Part shown: piece after piece, positions 7,743 to 16,400 of the stretch
Layout: each line of letters begins with the position of its first letter
How positions within the stretch are numbered: the stretch's first letter is position 1
Assembly (NCBI GenBank): GCA_938040915.1
Contig: CALHZE010000254.1
Coordinates: forward strand, 1 to 21,445
Source: an uncultured Bacteroidia bacterium
Lineage (GTDB): Bacteria > Bacteroidota > Bacteroidia > Bacteroidales > CAJPTX01
Length of the DNA stretch: 21,445 nt
Direction of reading: 5' to 3'
Program-made: the position numbers and the translations under genes
The notes under the pieces: generated by a model
Told to the model about the DNA's origin: nothing
Database searches by the model: none
Seen by the model: the letters and a program-made list of their open reading frames with translations, nothing else

Positions 7743-8792
7743 ATGAAACTATCACAGTTCAGCTTTAACCTTCCTGAGAAATTGATAGCACAGTACCCTC
7801 CGAAGTTCCGTGACGAGGCTCGCCTGATGGTCGGTAACAGGAAGACGGGGAAGATCGAGCACAAGACCTTTAAGGATATCATCTCTTACTTCGCTGAGGG
7901 AGACACGATTGTCCTCAACAACACGAAGGTCTTTCGTGCTGTATTGCACGGCATTAAGGAGAAGAACAACGCCGATATTGAGGTCTTTTTGCTGCGCGAG
8001 TTAGATCCTGAGCGTCACATGTGGGACGTGCTCGTCGACCCTGCGCGTAAGATTCGGATCGGAAATAAACTCTATTTTGGCGAGGGGGAGTCGTTGGTGG
8101 CCGAGGTCGTCGACAACACGACGAGTCGGGGGCGGATTATCACATTTCTCTTTGATGGCACCAAGGAGGAGTTTGCCAAGCGTTTGCACGATCTCGGCGA
8201 GGTGCCTTTGCCGCGCTTTCTCAATCGCCCAATAGACGAGGAAGATGAGCACCGTTATCAGACGATCTATGCGCAACACGTGGGGGCTGTGGCAGCGCCT
8301 ACGGCAGGGTTGCACATCAGTCGAGAGTTGTTGAAACGATTTGAAATTAAGGGGGTTAACGTGAGCTTTGTTACGCTACATGCGGGGTTGGGGAACTTCC
8401 AGCGCATTGAGGTAGAGGATCTTTCGAAGCACAAAGCTGCCTCAGAACAGTTTGAAATTCCTGAGGAAACGGAGCGTCTTGTTAACACCTCGCTTGATGC
8501 GGGGAAGAATGTCTGTGCGGTGGGGACTACGGTCATCCGAGCCTTGGAGAGCTCGGTAACCACAGATGCGCGAGTTAAGGCGATTAGTAGTTGGACGAAC
8601 AAGTTTATCTTTCCTCCCTATCAAGTGCAAGTGCCTAAGAGTGTGGTTTCCAACTTCCATTTCCCTTGTTCGTCGCTCATGATCACGGTGGCGACCTTTG
8701 CTGGTTATGATCTTCTGATGACGATGTATGAAACCGCCGTCCGCGAGGAGTACCGCTTCGGCACGTTCGGCGACGCGATGCTCGTGTTGTAG
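7743..8792 (+). CDS. queA: S-adenosylmethionine:tRNA ribosyltransferase-isomerase QueA
   Basis: A 349-residue enzyme that transfers the ribosyl part of S-adenosylmethionine to 7-aminomethyl-7-deazaguanine at tRNA position 34, giving epoxyqueuosine. Family motifs in order: FSFNLPEKLIAQYP (6-19), the core VLNNTKVFRA (57-66), WDVLVDPARKIR (94-105), and YQTIYAQHVGAVAAPTAGLH (172-191), which is the most diagnostic segment. Length is normal. It is the last gene of the housekeeping run and a strong terminator follows 19 bases after the stop. In many Bacteroidota folK comes next; here secreted-protein genes follow instead. Confidence 0.95.
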   Translation: MKLSQFSFNLPEKLIAQYPPKFRDEARLMVGNRKTGKIEHKTFKDIISYFAEGDTIVLNNTKVFRAVLHGIKEKNNADIEVFLLRELDPERHMWDVLVDPARKIRIGNKLYFGEGESLVAEVVDNTTSRGRIITFLFDGTKEEFAKRLHDLGEVPLPRFLNRPIDEEDEHRYQTIYAQHVGAVAAPTAGLHISRELLKRFEIKGVNVSFVTLHAGLGNFQRIEVEDLSKHKAASEQFEIPEETERLVNTSLDAGKNVCAVGTTVIRALESSVTTDARVKAISSWTNKFIFPPYQVQVPKSVVSNFHFPCSSLMITVATFAGYDLLMTMYETAVREEYRFGTFGDAMLVL

Positions 8793-8811
8793 GGGCGTGT
8801 GTTAAAACACT

Positions 8812-8843
8812 AAAAACAGACGCATCATGTTGCGTCTGTTTTT
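8812..8843 (+). terminator. Intrinsic terminator after queA
   Basis: A perfect 13-bp stem, AAAAACAGACGCA (8812-8824) with TGCGTCTGTTTTT (8831-8843), encloses the six-base loop TCATGT. The T-tract ends the descending arm and the A-tract makes it potentially bidirectional. It closes the deaminase-to-queA gene run and separates it from the secreted-protein region. Confidence 0.88.
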
Positions 8844-8862
8844 ATGTGGTTAAAAATCAATT

Positions 8863-8887
8863 GTTTTGTACGGACGCAATGCATTCG
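8863..8887. repeat. Short interspersed repeat, copy 2 (GTTTTGTACGGACG plus palindrome)
   Basis: An exact second copy of the 14-mer GTTTTGTACGGACG (8863-8876) found at 41-54. Here it is followed by CAATGCATTCG (8877-8887), centred on the palindrome AATGCATT. As in copy 1, a constant head precedes a variable palindromic tail. This is consistent with a degraded member of a dispersed palindromic repeat family. Confidence 0.5.
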
Positions 8888-8901
8888 GTTGATAATGTCG
8901 C

Positions 8902-8965
8902 CGCTTTGCGGTGACTCGCTTTGCGGTGACTCGCGTTGCGAGCAGTGTGCTTACAACGCGAGTCA
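8902..8965. repeat. 15-bp tandem repeat fused to a 12-bp inverted repeat
   Basis: The unit CGCTTTGCGGTGACT occurs twice in tandem (8902-8916 and 8917-8931), followed by the partial unit CGCGTTGCG (8932-8940). The second unit and the partial one contribute TGACTCGCGTTG (8927-8938), which is exactly complementary to CAACGCGAGTCA (8954-8965) across a 15-base loop. The whole structure lies in the spacer between the queA terminator and the candidate promoter of the next gene. It could be a binding site, a DNA secondary-structure element, or part of the dispersed repeat that begins at 8863. Confidence 0.65.
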
Positions 8966-9003
8966 TTCGGCTGTTTATCCCTATATGGGAAATAGCTCCT
9001 TTT

Positions 9004-9033
9004 TTTGCATTTTCTAAAAAAAGAGTAATTTTA
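9004..9033 (+). promoter_or_regulatory. Candidate promoter of the repeat-protein gene
   Basis: TTTG at 9004-9007, then an 18-base spacer, then TAATTTTA at 9026-9033. This matches TAnnTTTG except for the last base, and the spacer is one base shorter than usual. The initiation point would be about 9040, leaving a leader of about 36 bases to the ATG at 9076. The AT-rich setting and position fit, but the match is imperfect. Confidence 0.45.
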
Positions 9034-9075
9034 GCCTACCGTGTGCACGTCGCATGCGGCGAAAAACGCAATAAG

Positions 9076-12000
9076 ATGAGACGATCTCTACTGTTGACGA
9101 CGGGATTTTGGCTAGCCGCGATGCTAGCGTTTGCCCTTAACTCGTATGCGGCAACGCATAAGCTTACGTGGACTCTGCCGAATATTACAGTCTATGATGA
9201 TCCGGATGAGGGGACGACCCTCACTTCCCCAGCAGATGTAGAAGAGAATAAGCTGATAGAGCTCTCTGTGGATGACACGCCTCAAGCAGGAACGGAACTT
9301 TACGTGATACTCACGGGGACGAATGGGGAAAAAATAGAGGTTAAGCATAAAAAACAGAGTCCGACCTCTGCTAGCTTCAATATGCCCGCTTATGATGTTA
9401 CGTTGACCATCGAGTGGCGCAGCAATCAGAAGACGCTTTCTTGGGAAGACGCTACTGATTTTTCCTCGGTGAAGGTAGAGGGGACAGAGGCGCAGCTCTC
9501 CTCGGGAGCTTCCGTTGCTGCCGGTGCTAAGATTGAGGTAAAGGCGACAGAGGTTCACAAAAAGCCAGGAACGGTCGCAAAGTTGAGAGTCAATGGGAAG
9601 AGCGCAAAGAAGGACGAGAGTGACCCGCTCTTCTTCACGTTCAAGATGCCTGACGCTAATGCGACAATGGTGCTCGTATGGGAAAAGAACACAAAAGCGC
9701 TGAAGTGGGATGCCTCTAAAAATGAGTTTGAGACTGTAACCAAGCACGAAACGGAAACAGGCGAAGGCACATCGGTAAACCCCAACGATGAGATTGAGAT
9801 CGGGCACACCGTCAAGGTAAAGATTAAAGCTCCGGCAACTGGGACGCACACAGACGAAGTACCGTGGTTGAAACTCAGCGATCGCACAGATCTGGTAAAG
9901 AGAAGCAGCGATTATGAATCTTCGGGGACAGACTTCGTCTTCACCATTGAGGATATTGCCGATGAGGCGATTGATATGTCTCTTGAGTGGAAACCACGCC
10001 CACCGAAGCTTATATGGACGAAAGACGAAATTTCAAGGATCACCATTGACGATATTACGTCTGTAGACCCTGACGAATTAGCGCAACCCGAGCTTATTAT
10101 AGAGAAGGGCGCAAGTGTCGAAGTTATTGTGAATACAGACGGGCAGGAAGAGGGAACCGAGCCGTGGTTGAAAATCGGTGATACCGAGAGTGCGCCTGTG
10201 GATGGCACAGAGGCGACGTTCAAGTTCGTGATGCCTGACAGCGACACGCAACTCAAGCGGATTTGGAAAGATGTTACTCAAGCGTATAAGCTGACCTTTG
10301 CCGATGGTACGTTTAAGGACGGTGCGGAGGATATCGCCTTCCAGTTTGCAAAGGTCGAAACGAAAGATGGCGTAGTGACCTCAGGGGGAAATGTCCGTAA
10401 AGGTCTTACGGTTAAGATGCGAATCAATGTGCCGAACGAACTTTATGAAGTAGAAGCCGTGGGCTCCAAGGAAGAAAAGGACTCGGAAGGGGTTGTTACG
10501 TCTAAATTCGGAGAAAAAGTGAGCGCGAAATCGTTTACTGATAGCGAAGGTAGCGGATGGCAGTTTTTTATGCCGAAAGAGGATATCGAGCTCGATGTGC
10601 ATCTGAAGAAAGTGAAGAGCAACGAGTTTACCTTTGCCAACAAGGAAGGGGAATATGAGGTTACCGCCAAACTCGAGGGGATGACGACCGACCTAGTCGG
10701 TCCCAAAGCGACGATAAAAGTGGGTCGTAAGGTAGAGCTGACATTCAATCCAGTTGATGGGCGTGAGATAGTCGATGTCAACCTGAAGAAGGGGGAACAA
10801 ACGATTACGAAAGGGACTCCCAAAGGCAATAGCAAGACGGTCTTCACCTTTACGATGCCCGAAAACGACATTACGCTTGATGTCACGACCAAGGCGGTGA
10901 TTAACGGTAAGCCAGTTTCTTGGGATGAGAGTACTTACAGTGCTTTTGGTTCGCTTGCGGTTACGGTACTCGGTAAGGAGGAGCGTCAAATCACATCTGG
11001 CGACCCAGTAGAAAAGGGTGCCTCGGTGGAAGCTGTCTTTTCTCCGAGCTTGACCGCAACGCCGAAGAAGATCGTCGAAAGCTTCGACGTTGATGGGGTG
11101 GCGGAAGTCTCGCCTGTAACAGGAAAAGAGAATACGTGGCGCTTTATTATGGGCGACGAGCCGGCAAAGATTAAGATTACGTTGAAAGATAAACCGATCT
11201 TAACCTACGTCCTTAACTGGGATTTGACCGATGCCCCCGATGCTATCGTGAAGGTGGTTGTGGATGGCCAGGAAGTCCCGAACGGAGCGAAGATTGAGGA
11301 GGAAAAAGAACTGACTATCTCGGTTACACCGGGTTCGTTGAAATACATCGTCGATACGGTGCGGTTGAACCGATTAACGCCGCGTCTCAACAATGGGGTC
11401 TACAAAGAGACGATGCCAGCGAAAAACTCTACGCTTCGCGTGGTCTTTGCTAAACGACCGAAGGATGACACACGTCAGTTTGTGTTTGCAGACGAGGCAA
11501 ACCAGTATAAGGTGACCGCGAAGGTGGAGGATAAGGATCTCCTGCAAAAGGACAAGAACAATGTGACGGTAGGTGATGACATTGTCTTGACAATTGCCCC
11601 TGACGGCACGGCGGCTACCACAGGTAAGGTGGTTAAGAAAGTGCTTCTCGCCCCTGAGGATGGTAGCACCCCTGTGGAAGCAACTCGTAAAGACCGCACG
11701 ACGTGGAACTGTGAAATGCAGCTCAAGCACTCGAAGTTGACAGTCGAGCTCGGTGATCCCGAGGCGCACAAGCTCACCCTCCCGACGATCGAAGGGGTGA
11801 CCATTGCGGTTACGGTTGATGGCAGCGCGCTTACAGGGAAGGAAGTACAGGTGCTCGAAGGTAAGATGTTGAAAATCAAGATAACGACGCCAGACGATAA
11901 GGCTATTACGGCAGTGAAGTTTGGCGAAGAGGTCTTGACAGAAAAAGACGGTTTCTACGAAGTACCGATGTGGTATGAAGATATCGCGCTCTCGGTAGAG

Positions 12001-13035
12001 GCTACGGCGGTCCACAAGCTGATTCTGACCCCACAAGAGGGCATCACGATTACGGCAACCGTAGAGGGAGCGGAAGTCAAGGATGGCGCAAAGATCCCCG
12101 AAGGGAAGAAGGTCGTTGTGAGTGTGAGTGTGACAGACGATACCTTGGAACTCTCGCTCGTGGAAGTGAATGGCGAGGTCGCGCCGCAGTCTGCCGATGG
12201 TTTGACTCGTGAGTTTGATATGCCTACCAAGGATGCGACCATCACCGTCTCTGTGAAGAAGAAAGAACACGCCTTGACGATTGTCAATGGTGGGGCGACC
12301 CTTAGTGTGAAGCGCGGCGATCGTCAGGTTAAAGATGGTAACAAGGTGCCTAATGGCGAGAAAGTGACCCTCGAAATAACTCAGTTGCCTAAGGGCATGC
12401 TCGTGGAAAAGGTAACTATAACTACGACAAAGGGCGATGAGCCAGTGACGTTGACAGAGTTGAAGGGTGAGTTTGTTATGCCTAACGAAGCGGCTACGTT
12501 GACCGTGGTCTTGATGGTTGATGAGGGTAACCTCATTACGGTAACTGATGGTGGCGCGAAGGTTAAGATCATGAACGGAACGACGGAAGTAACGTCAACG
12601 ACCAAGGTTAAAGCAGAAACTGACCTCGTGATAACGGTTACCAACGTGCCGGAAAAGAAGGAGATCGAGAGCGTGAAGTTTAACAATGCTCCGCTTACCC
12701 CCGAGGCTGACAAGAGCTATAAGGTGAAGATGTCGGCTACGGCTGCAACGCTCGTGGTAACGCTGAAGGATAAAACGCCACAAGCGGTCGAAGATGTCGT
12801 GTTTGCTGGTGTGGTCGTTGCGCCGAACCCGTTTGCAGCCCAGTTGCGTATCGTGGGGAATGGAGTCATGGGGCGTTATGCGTTGCTGAACACACAAGGT
12901 CAGGTGCTTGTCGCTGGGGAGTTGAATGCCACGGAAACCGAAGTGGCTGCTGCGGAAAACATCCCTGCGGGTCTTTACCTCTTGCGTTTGAGTGCTAATG
13001 GTGTTTCTAAGACCTTTAAGGTGGTAAAGAAGTAG
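9076..13035 (+). CDS. Large secreted InlB-B-like repeat protein with T9SS sorting domain
   Basis: A 1319-residue protein. The signal peptide is MRRSLLLTTGFWLAAMLAFA..., with cleavage near residue 25; this choice of ATG gives a textbook signal sequence, whereas the open frame reaching back to 8911 has none at its start. Residues 26-1240 are about 13 degenerate beta repeats of 75-100 residues. Most end in a variant of F-x-M-P-x-x-D-x-T-L followed by alternating hydrophobics, the hallmark of InlB B-repeat/Flg_new-type domains. The first four end in L-x-W and are followed by a new L-x-W strand. The last four (starting near 898, 980, 1065 and 1153) form a more uniform HKLTL-type set. Only one cysteine occurs in the mature protein. 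The last 74 residues (1246-1319, VVVAPNPFAAQL...GLYLLRLSANG...KVVKK) match a type A T9SS C-terminal domain, so export to the surface or medium is expected. No enzymatic motif is visible. An adhesin, scaffold or surface-layer role is only a guess. Confidence 0.85.
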   Translation: MRRSLLLTTGFWLAAMLAFALNSYAATHKLTWTLPNITVYDDPDEGTTLTSPADVEENKLIELSVDDTPQAGTELYVILTGTNGEKIEVKHKKQSPTSASFNMPAYDVTLTIEWRSNQKTLSWEDATDFSSVKVEGTEAQLSSGASVAAGAKIEVKATEVHKKPGTVAKLRVNGKSAKKDESDPLFFTFKMPDANATMVLVWEKNTKALKWDASKNEFETVTKHETETGEGTSVNPNDEIEIGHTVKVKIKAPATGTHTDEVPWLKLSDRTDLVKRSSDYESSGTDFVFTIEDIADEAIDMSLEWKPRPPKLIWTKDEISRITIDDITSVDPDELAQPELIIEKGASVEVIVNTDGQEEGTEPWLKIGDTESAPVDGTEATFKFVMPDSDTQLKRIWKDVTQAYKLTFADGTFKDGAEDIAFQFAKVETKDGVVTSGGNVRKGLTVKMRINVPNELYEVEAVGSKEEKDSEGVVTSKFGEKVSAKSFTDSEGSGWQFFMPKEDIELDVHLKKVKSNEFTFANKEGEYEVTAKLEGMTTDLVGPKATIKVGRKVELTFNPVDGREIVDVNLKKGEQTITKGTPKGNSKTVFTFTMPENDITLDVTTKAVINGKPVSWDESTYSAFGSLAVTVLGKEERQITSGDPVEKGASVEAVFSPSLTATPKKIVESFDVDGVAEVSPVTGKENTWRFIMGDEPAKIKITLKDKPILTYVLNWDLTDAPDAIVKVVVDGQEVPNGAKIEEEKELTISVTPGSLKYIVDTVRLNRLTPRLNNGVYKETMPAKNSTLRVVFAKRPKDDTRQFVFADEANQYKVTAKVEDKDLLQKDKNNVTVGDDIVLTIAPDGTAATTGKVVKKVLLAPEDGSTPVEATRKDRTTWNCEMQLKHSKLTVELGDPEAHKLTLPTIEGVTIAVTVDGSALTGKEVQVLEGKMLKIKITTPDDKAITAVKFGEEVLTEKDGFYEVPMWYEDIALSVEATAVHKLILTPQEGITITATVEGAEVKDGAKIPEGKKVVVSVSVTDDTLELSLVEVNGEVAPQSADGLTREFDMPTKDATITVSVKKKEHALTIVNGGATLSVKRGDRQVKDGNKVPNGEKVTLEITQLPKGMLVEKVTITTTKGDEPVTLTELKGEFVMPNEAATLTVVLMVDEGNLITVTDGGAKVKIMNGTTEVTSTTKVKAETDLVITVTNVPEKKEIESVKFNNAPLTPEADKSYKVKMSATAATLVVTLKDKTPQAVEDVVFAGVVVAPNPFAAQLRIVGNGVMGRYALLNTQGQVLVAGELNATETEVAAAENIPAGLYLLRLSANGVSKTFKVVKK

Positions 13036-13101
13036 TTCTGGGTGCGTTTGTGTAGGGCTTTTGTGTAGTCCTGCACATTCTCGGAGTTGCTATAGTTTTG
13101 T

Positions 13102-13133
13102 AAGCCGTCCCCCGAGTGGGGACGGCTTTTTTT
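13102..13133 (+). terminator. Intrinsic terminator after the repeat-protein gene
   Basis: An 11-bp perfect stem, AAGCCGTCCCC (13102-13112) with GGGGACGGCTT (13118-13128), encloses the loop CGAGT and is followed by a T run to 13133. It lies 66 bases after the stop of the repeat protein, so that gene probably forms its own transcription unit. Confidence 0.92.
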
Positions 13134-13440
13134 GTCTAACGTGGGGCGATTTTAATTTTCTTTTCCCTAGGGAGATTCCCTTGCGCATGCGCCTTTAGCC
13201 CCCTATCCGTGTAAGACCTCTAAATTTCTGAGGTGCGACTTTGTGATCTAATAAATATGTCTAACTTAGGGGCGGGTAAAAAGTGCTGAAAGTGGGAATT
13301 TGTTCGATGGACGCTAGTTTTTTTACTATTTGTCGTGTCAATTTCCCCAGAAATAAGGGGGGCGAGATCGCGTCGTTTTTACCATCTGAGGCTTGACAAA
13401 GTGTTCTTCAAATAAAACGTTTCATTAAAAGACTACGGGT
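13134..13440. other. Intergenic region upstream of the LRR protein, no gene seen
   Basis: About 300 bases without a credible gene. A 29-codon frame from the ATG at 13307 has no recognisable features. A weak hairpin, ACCTC (13216-13220) with GAGGT (13230-13234), is present. One possible promoter is TTTG at 13299-13302 and TACTATTTG at 13324-13332 (21-base spacer, one extra base inside the -7 element), which would leave a leader of about 100 bases. TTGACA at 13393-13398 lacks a convincing downstream partner. The region presumably holds the promoter and 5' leader of the next gene, but I cannot fix the site. Confidence 0.5.
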
Positions 13441-16400
13441 ATGAGTAAAAAACAATGTTCGTTTGTTAGCAAGGTGCTGATCGCATTCTTGGCACTTTGC
13501 TATTTCGCCGTACCGATCGGCGTGGTCTCTGCACAAAGCCTTAAGCTTAAGGTGGACGGCACGGAGAAGTCGGGCACTTCGCTGAAGGAAGCCTTGACCG
13601 GTGTCGACCTCTCACAGGTGCGGTCGTTGGTAATCACCAACGGTGATGTTAAGAAAGCCGACTGGGAGTGGTTGTTTGAGTCGCGCGCAACGATGAAATC
13701 TTTAGACGAGTTTGTTGTTGCGGCGTCTATCAATTCCGTAGCAGACGTCGAGACCGGGGTGGGCAAGATGAAGAAGGAGCTGGATGCGGAAACCAACGTG
13801 GAAATAGAAGTGCCTAAGGAAGATGGTGGACCTATCAGTAGCACTTGTCGCTATGTGGAGATCCATAAACTCAAGAAGATTGCTAAGAACAGTTTTGCAG
13901 AAGTGGGGGCTTTGGAAATCGCCATCTTCCCCGATCTTGAGGAGATTGGGGCTTATGGTTTGGCAAAACACAAACTGTTGCGCGTGCTCATCACGCCAAA
14001 GATGAAGAAATTTGATGTCAACTCCCTTTCGGATTGCTCCTCGCTTACGATGTTGCGTCTGAGTGAGAACCCGCCGACGCTCGAAAAGAAGAAGGTAAAG
14101 GAATATGTGGAGGTGGAGATTGATGACCCTCAAAACCCCGGTAAGAAGATAAAGAAGAGTGAAGCGCGCTGGGTAGAAGAGAAGTACCCTTCTGTTTTCT
14201 CTGACGTCGAAAATGCGAACGTCCCCATACTTCATCTCGTAAAGGAAAATGGCGCGGCGCTTTCGGCTGACGAGCTTAAGGCAGCAAAGAAGAAGTATTT
14301 TGATGTGGTTGATGGTCGCCCCAATGGACAGTCGTGGACAGGGACGCCTCCTACTGATACCAAATCTCCCGAGTATGCAGAGTACCTTGCTACGCAGCCA
14401 GACGAACTTTGGTTTTCGTGGCAGATTTCCTCTTTTAGTAAGATTGAGATAGACCCCAACATCCAAAACGGCAAGATCTCGACGCGTCCGTGGATGTATC
14501 AGAAAGCGGGTTGGTTTGTCTATGTCTTGTCAAAAGCTGGCAAGGGGAAGGGGCTAGATAAGCTCTCTTATACAGTGCCAGGCTCTTCAGCTCCGGCGAC
14601 GGAAGTAGAAGAGAGCTTCAAGATGCCGGAATCTGATATTTTACTCACGGCAACATTTAAAGATAAGCTCTTGAAGGGGACGGTTACTGTGCGCTATAAG
14701 ACCAACGAGGCAGAAGGTATCAGAGATTATTCGCGCGATAACGCGGGTTCTATCGAAGAGCTCTTTAGTAAACCCGATGGTTCGCTCCTCGATGAGCTTA
14801 AGACTGACGGGGGGCTCGACTTGAGCAATGTGATAAAGATTAAGATTACGGGGGGAACCTTTGACAAGAGTGACTGGGGGTGGCTTAAGATCAACAAGCA
14901 GTTGTTTAACCATTTGCGGAGCTTCGTTATCGAGAAAACGGTAGAGAATGTAGACCCGATTAAGGATAACACCGACTACGAAGGAATCTTTTTCCGTGGC
15001 GACTATGGGTCGCTCGATACGGTGATCCTTCACAAGGTGACCTCGATTGGTAAGTTTAGCTTTATCGCTTGTACACGCCTTCGGAAAGTAGAAGCGCCAG
15101 ATTGTACGAGTTTGGGTGCCAATGCCTTTGATTCGAATTCTGCTTTGGTTGACTTCCAAGCGCCCAAGGTGACCAAGATTGGCAAGGAATGCTTCAGCGC
15201 TTGTACGCGTATTAAGAAGCTCTCTTTCCCGCTCCTCGAGTCTTTGGTTGATCCTGCCCCAAGCACAACCGACCCGATTGGGCTTGTTAGTTACGCCTTC
15301 CTCGACTGTGTGAGCCTTGAGAGCATCGATCTCGGTAAGGTAAAACACCTCCCCAAGCAGACATTTAATAGCTGTCTGAGCTTGACGGAAGTTAAAGCTC
15401 CGTTGGTAGAGATCGTTGGCGATTGTGCTTTTGCAGACGAAGACCCCACCTCGTCCGACCCGAAGTGTATTTCGCTCATCGAGCTCAGTTTCCCGAATTT
15501 GAAACGCATTGGCGCACGGGCATTTGATGGTTGCAGTGCGCTCTCGCAATTTACCGTAGGGGTAGAACCTCCGACGGTTGCCAAGGATGCTTTTGTAAAT
15601 TGTGATGCACAGAATGTCCTCCTTTTTGCTAAGCCCGATGGTTCGGTTTTGTTGAGTCCTGCAGAACTTGCTCCTGTCGCTGCAAAGTTTAAGGCGGTCA
15701 AGGATGGCAACGATCAAGATATGAAGTGGTATGGTTGGAATATCCAGACCGAACAGCTTTATACCGTAAAGATGGACAACAGTGTCACCAACGGGATGTT
15801 GACATTCGAACCGAAGTATGCGGCGGCAGGTAAGACGATTACCGTGACCGTTTTACCCGCTTTGGGTTACGTTCCTGGCACAGCAACCCTAGTAGAAGGT
15901 ACGAAAGAGACGCCGATCGAGAACGGCACGTTTGTGATGCCGGCGGCGAATGTCACTGTGAAGGCCGCGTTTGCGAAGAATAACTTGACGGTTGCTGTCA
16001 ATGACGGCGCGCCGGTGGCTTGCTCGTCGATGAAGGAAGCGGTTGACAAAAACTATGCAGACAACTACTCACAAGTGAAGAGCTTGCGTGTCACGGGAGG
16101 CGTCTTTACCAACAACGAGTGGGAATGGTTGACAGCCAATGCGATGTCGCTTATCCGTCTTGAGAACTTTACGATTGACGAAGGCGTGACGGTGGTAGAC
16201 ATCCCCGACGTCAAGAACCAGAAGACCTTCCAAGGATATTTCAACCAGAAGTCGATTGCTACGCTCAATATCGCGGGGTTGAAGCATGTGGGGAGCTTGG
16301 TCTTCTCTGACACCAAGGAAAACCTCGTTGAGGTTAACATGCCCGATTTGGTTACGGTGGGTGGCGACGCCTTCCAAGGGTGTGAGAAGTTGGTGAAGTT

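Noticed and set aside
8902..8940. CRISPR-like array at the 15-bp tandem repeat
   Set aside because: Units are directly adjacent without spacers, there are only two and a half of them, and no cas gene is nearby.
8911..9075. N-terminal extension of the InlB-like repeat protein by 55 residues
   Set aside because: The extension would run through the tandem/inverted repeat and the candidate promoter, and would bury the signal peptide that begins at 9076.
11374..12270. A 298-codon open frame on the minus strand inside the repeat protein
   Set aside because: Shadow of the + strand repeats. There is no promoter, start context or domain of its own.
13307..13396. A 29-codon frame in the spacer before the LRR gene
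   Set aside because: No recognisable motif, no ribosome-binding context, and too short to distinguish from chance.
13393..13425. TTGACA as a sigma-70-type promoter for the LRR gene
   Set aside because: No matching -10 at the right spacing, and Bacteroidota primary sigma does not use that consensus. TAnnTTTG is also absent at the expected distance.
14641..15717. A 358-codon open frame on the minus strand inside the LRR gene
   Set aside because: It lies fully opposite the strongly supported repeat-rich LRR coding frame, and its product is low-complexity with no recognisable domain. Codon bias of the + strand gene explains the lack of stops.
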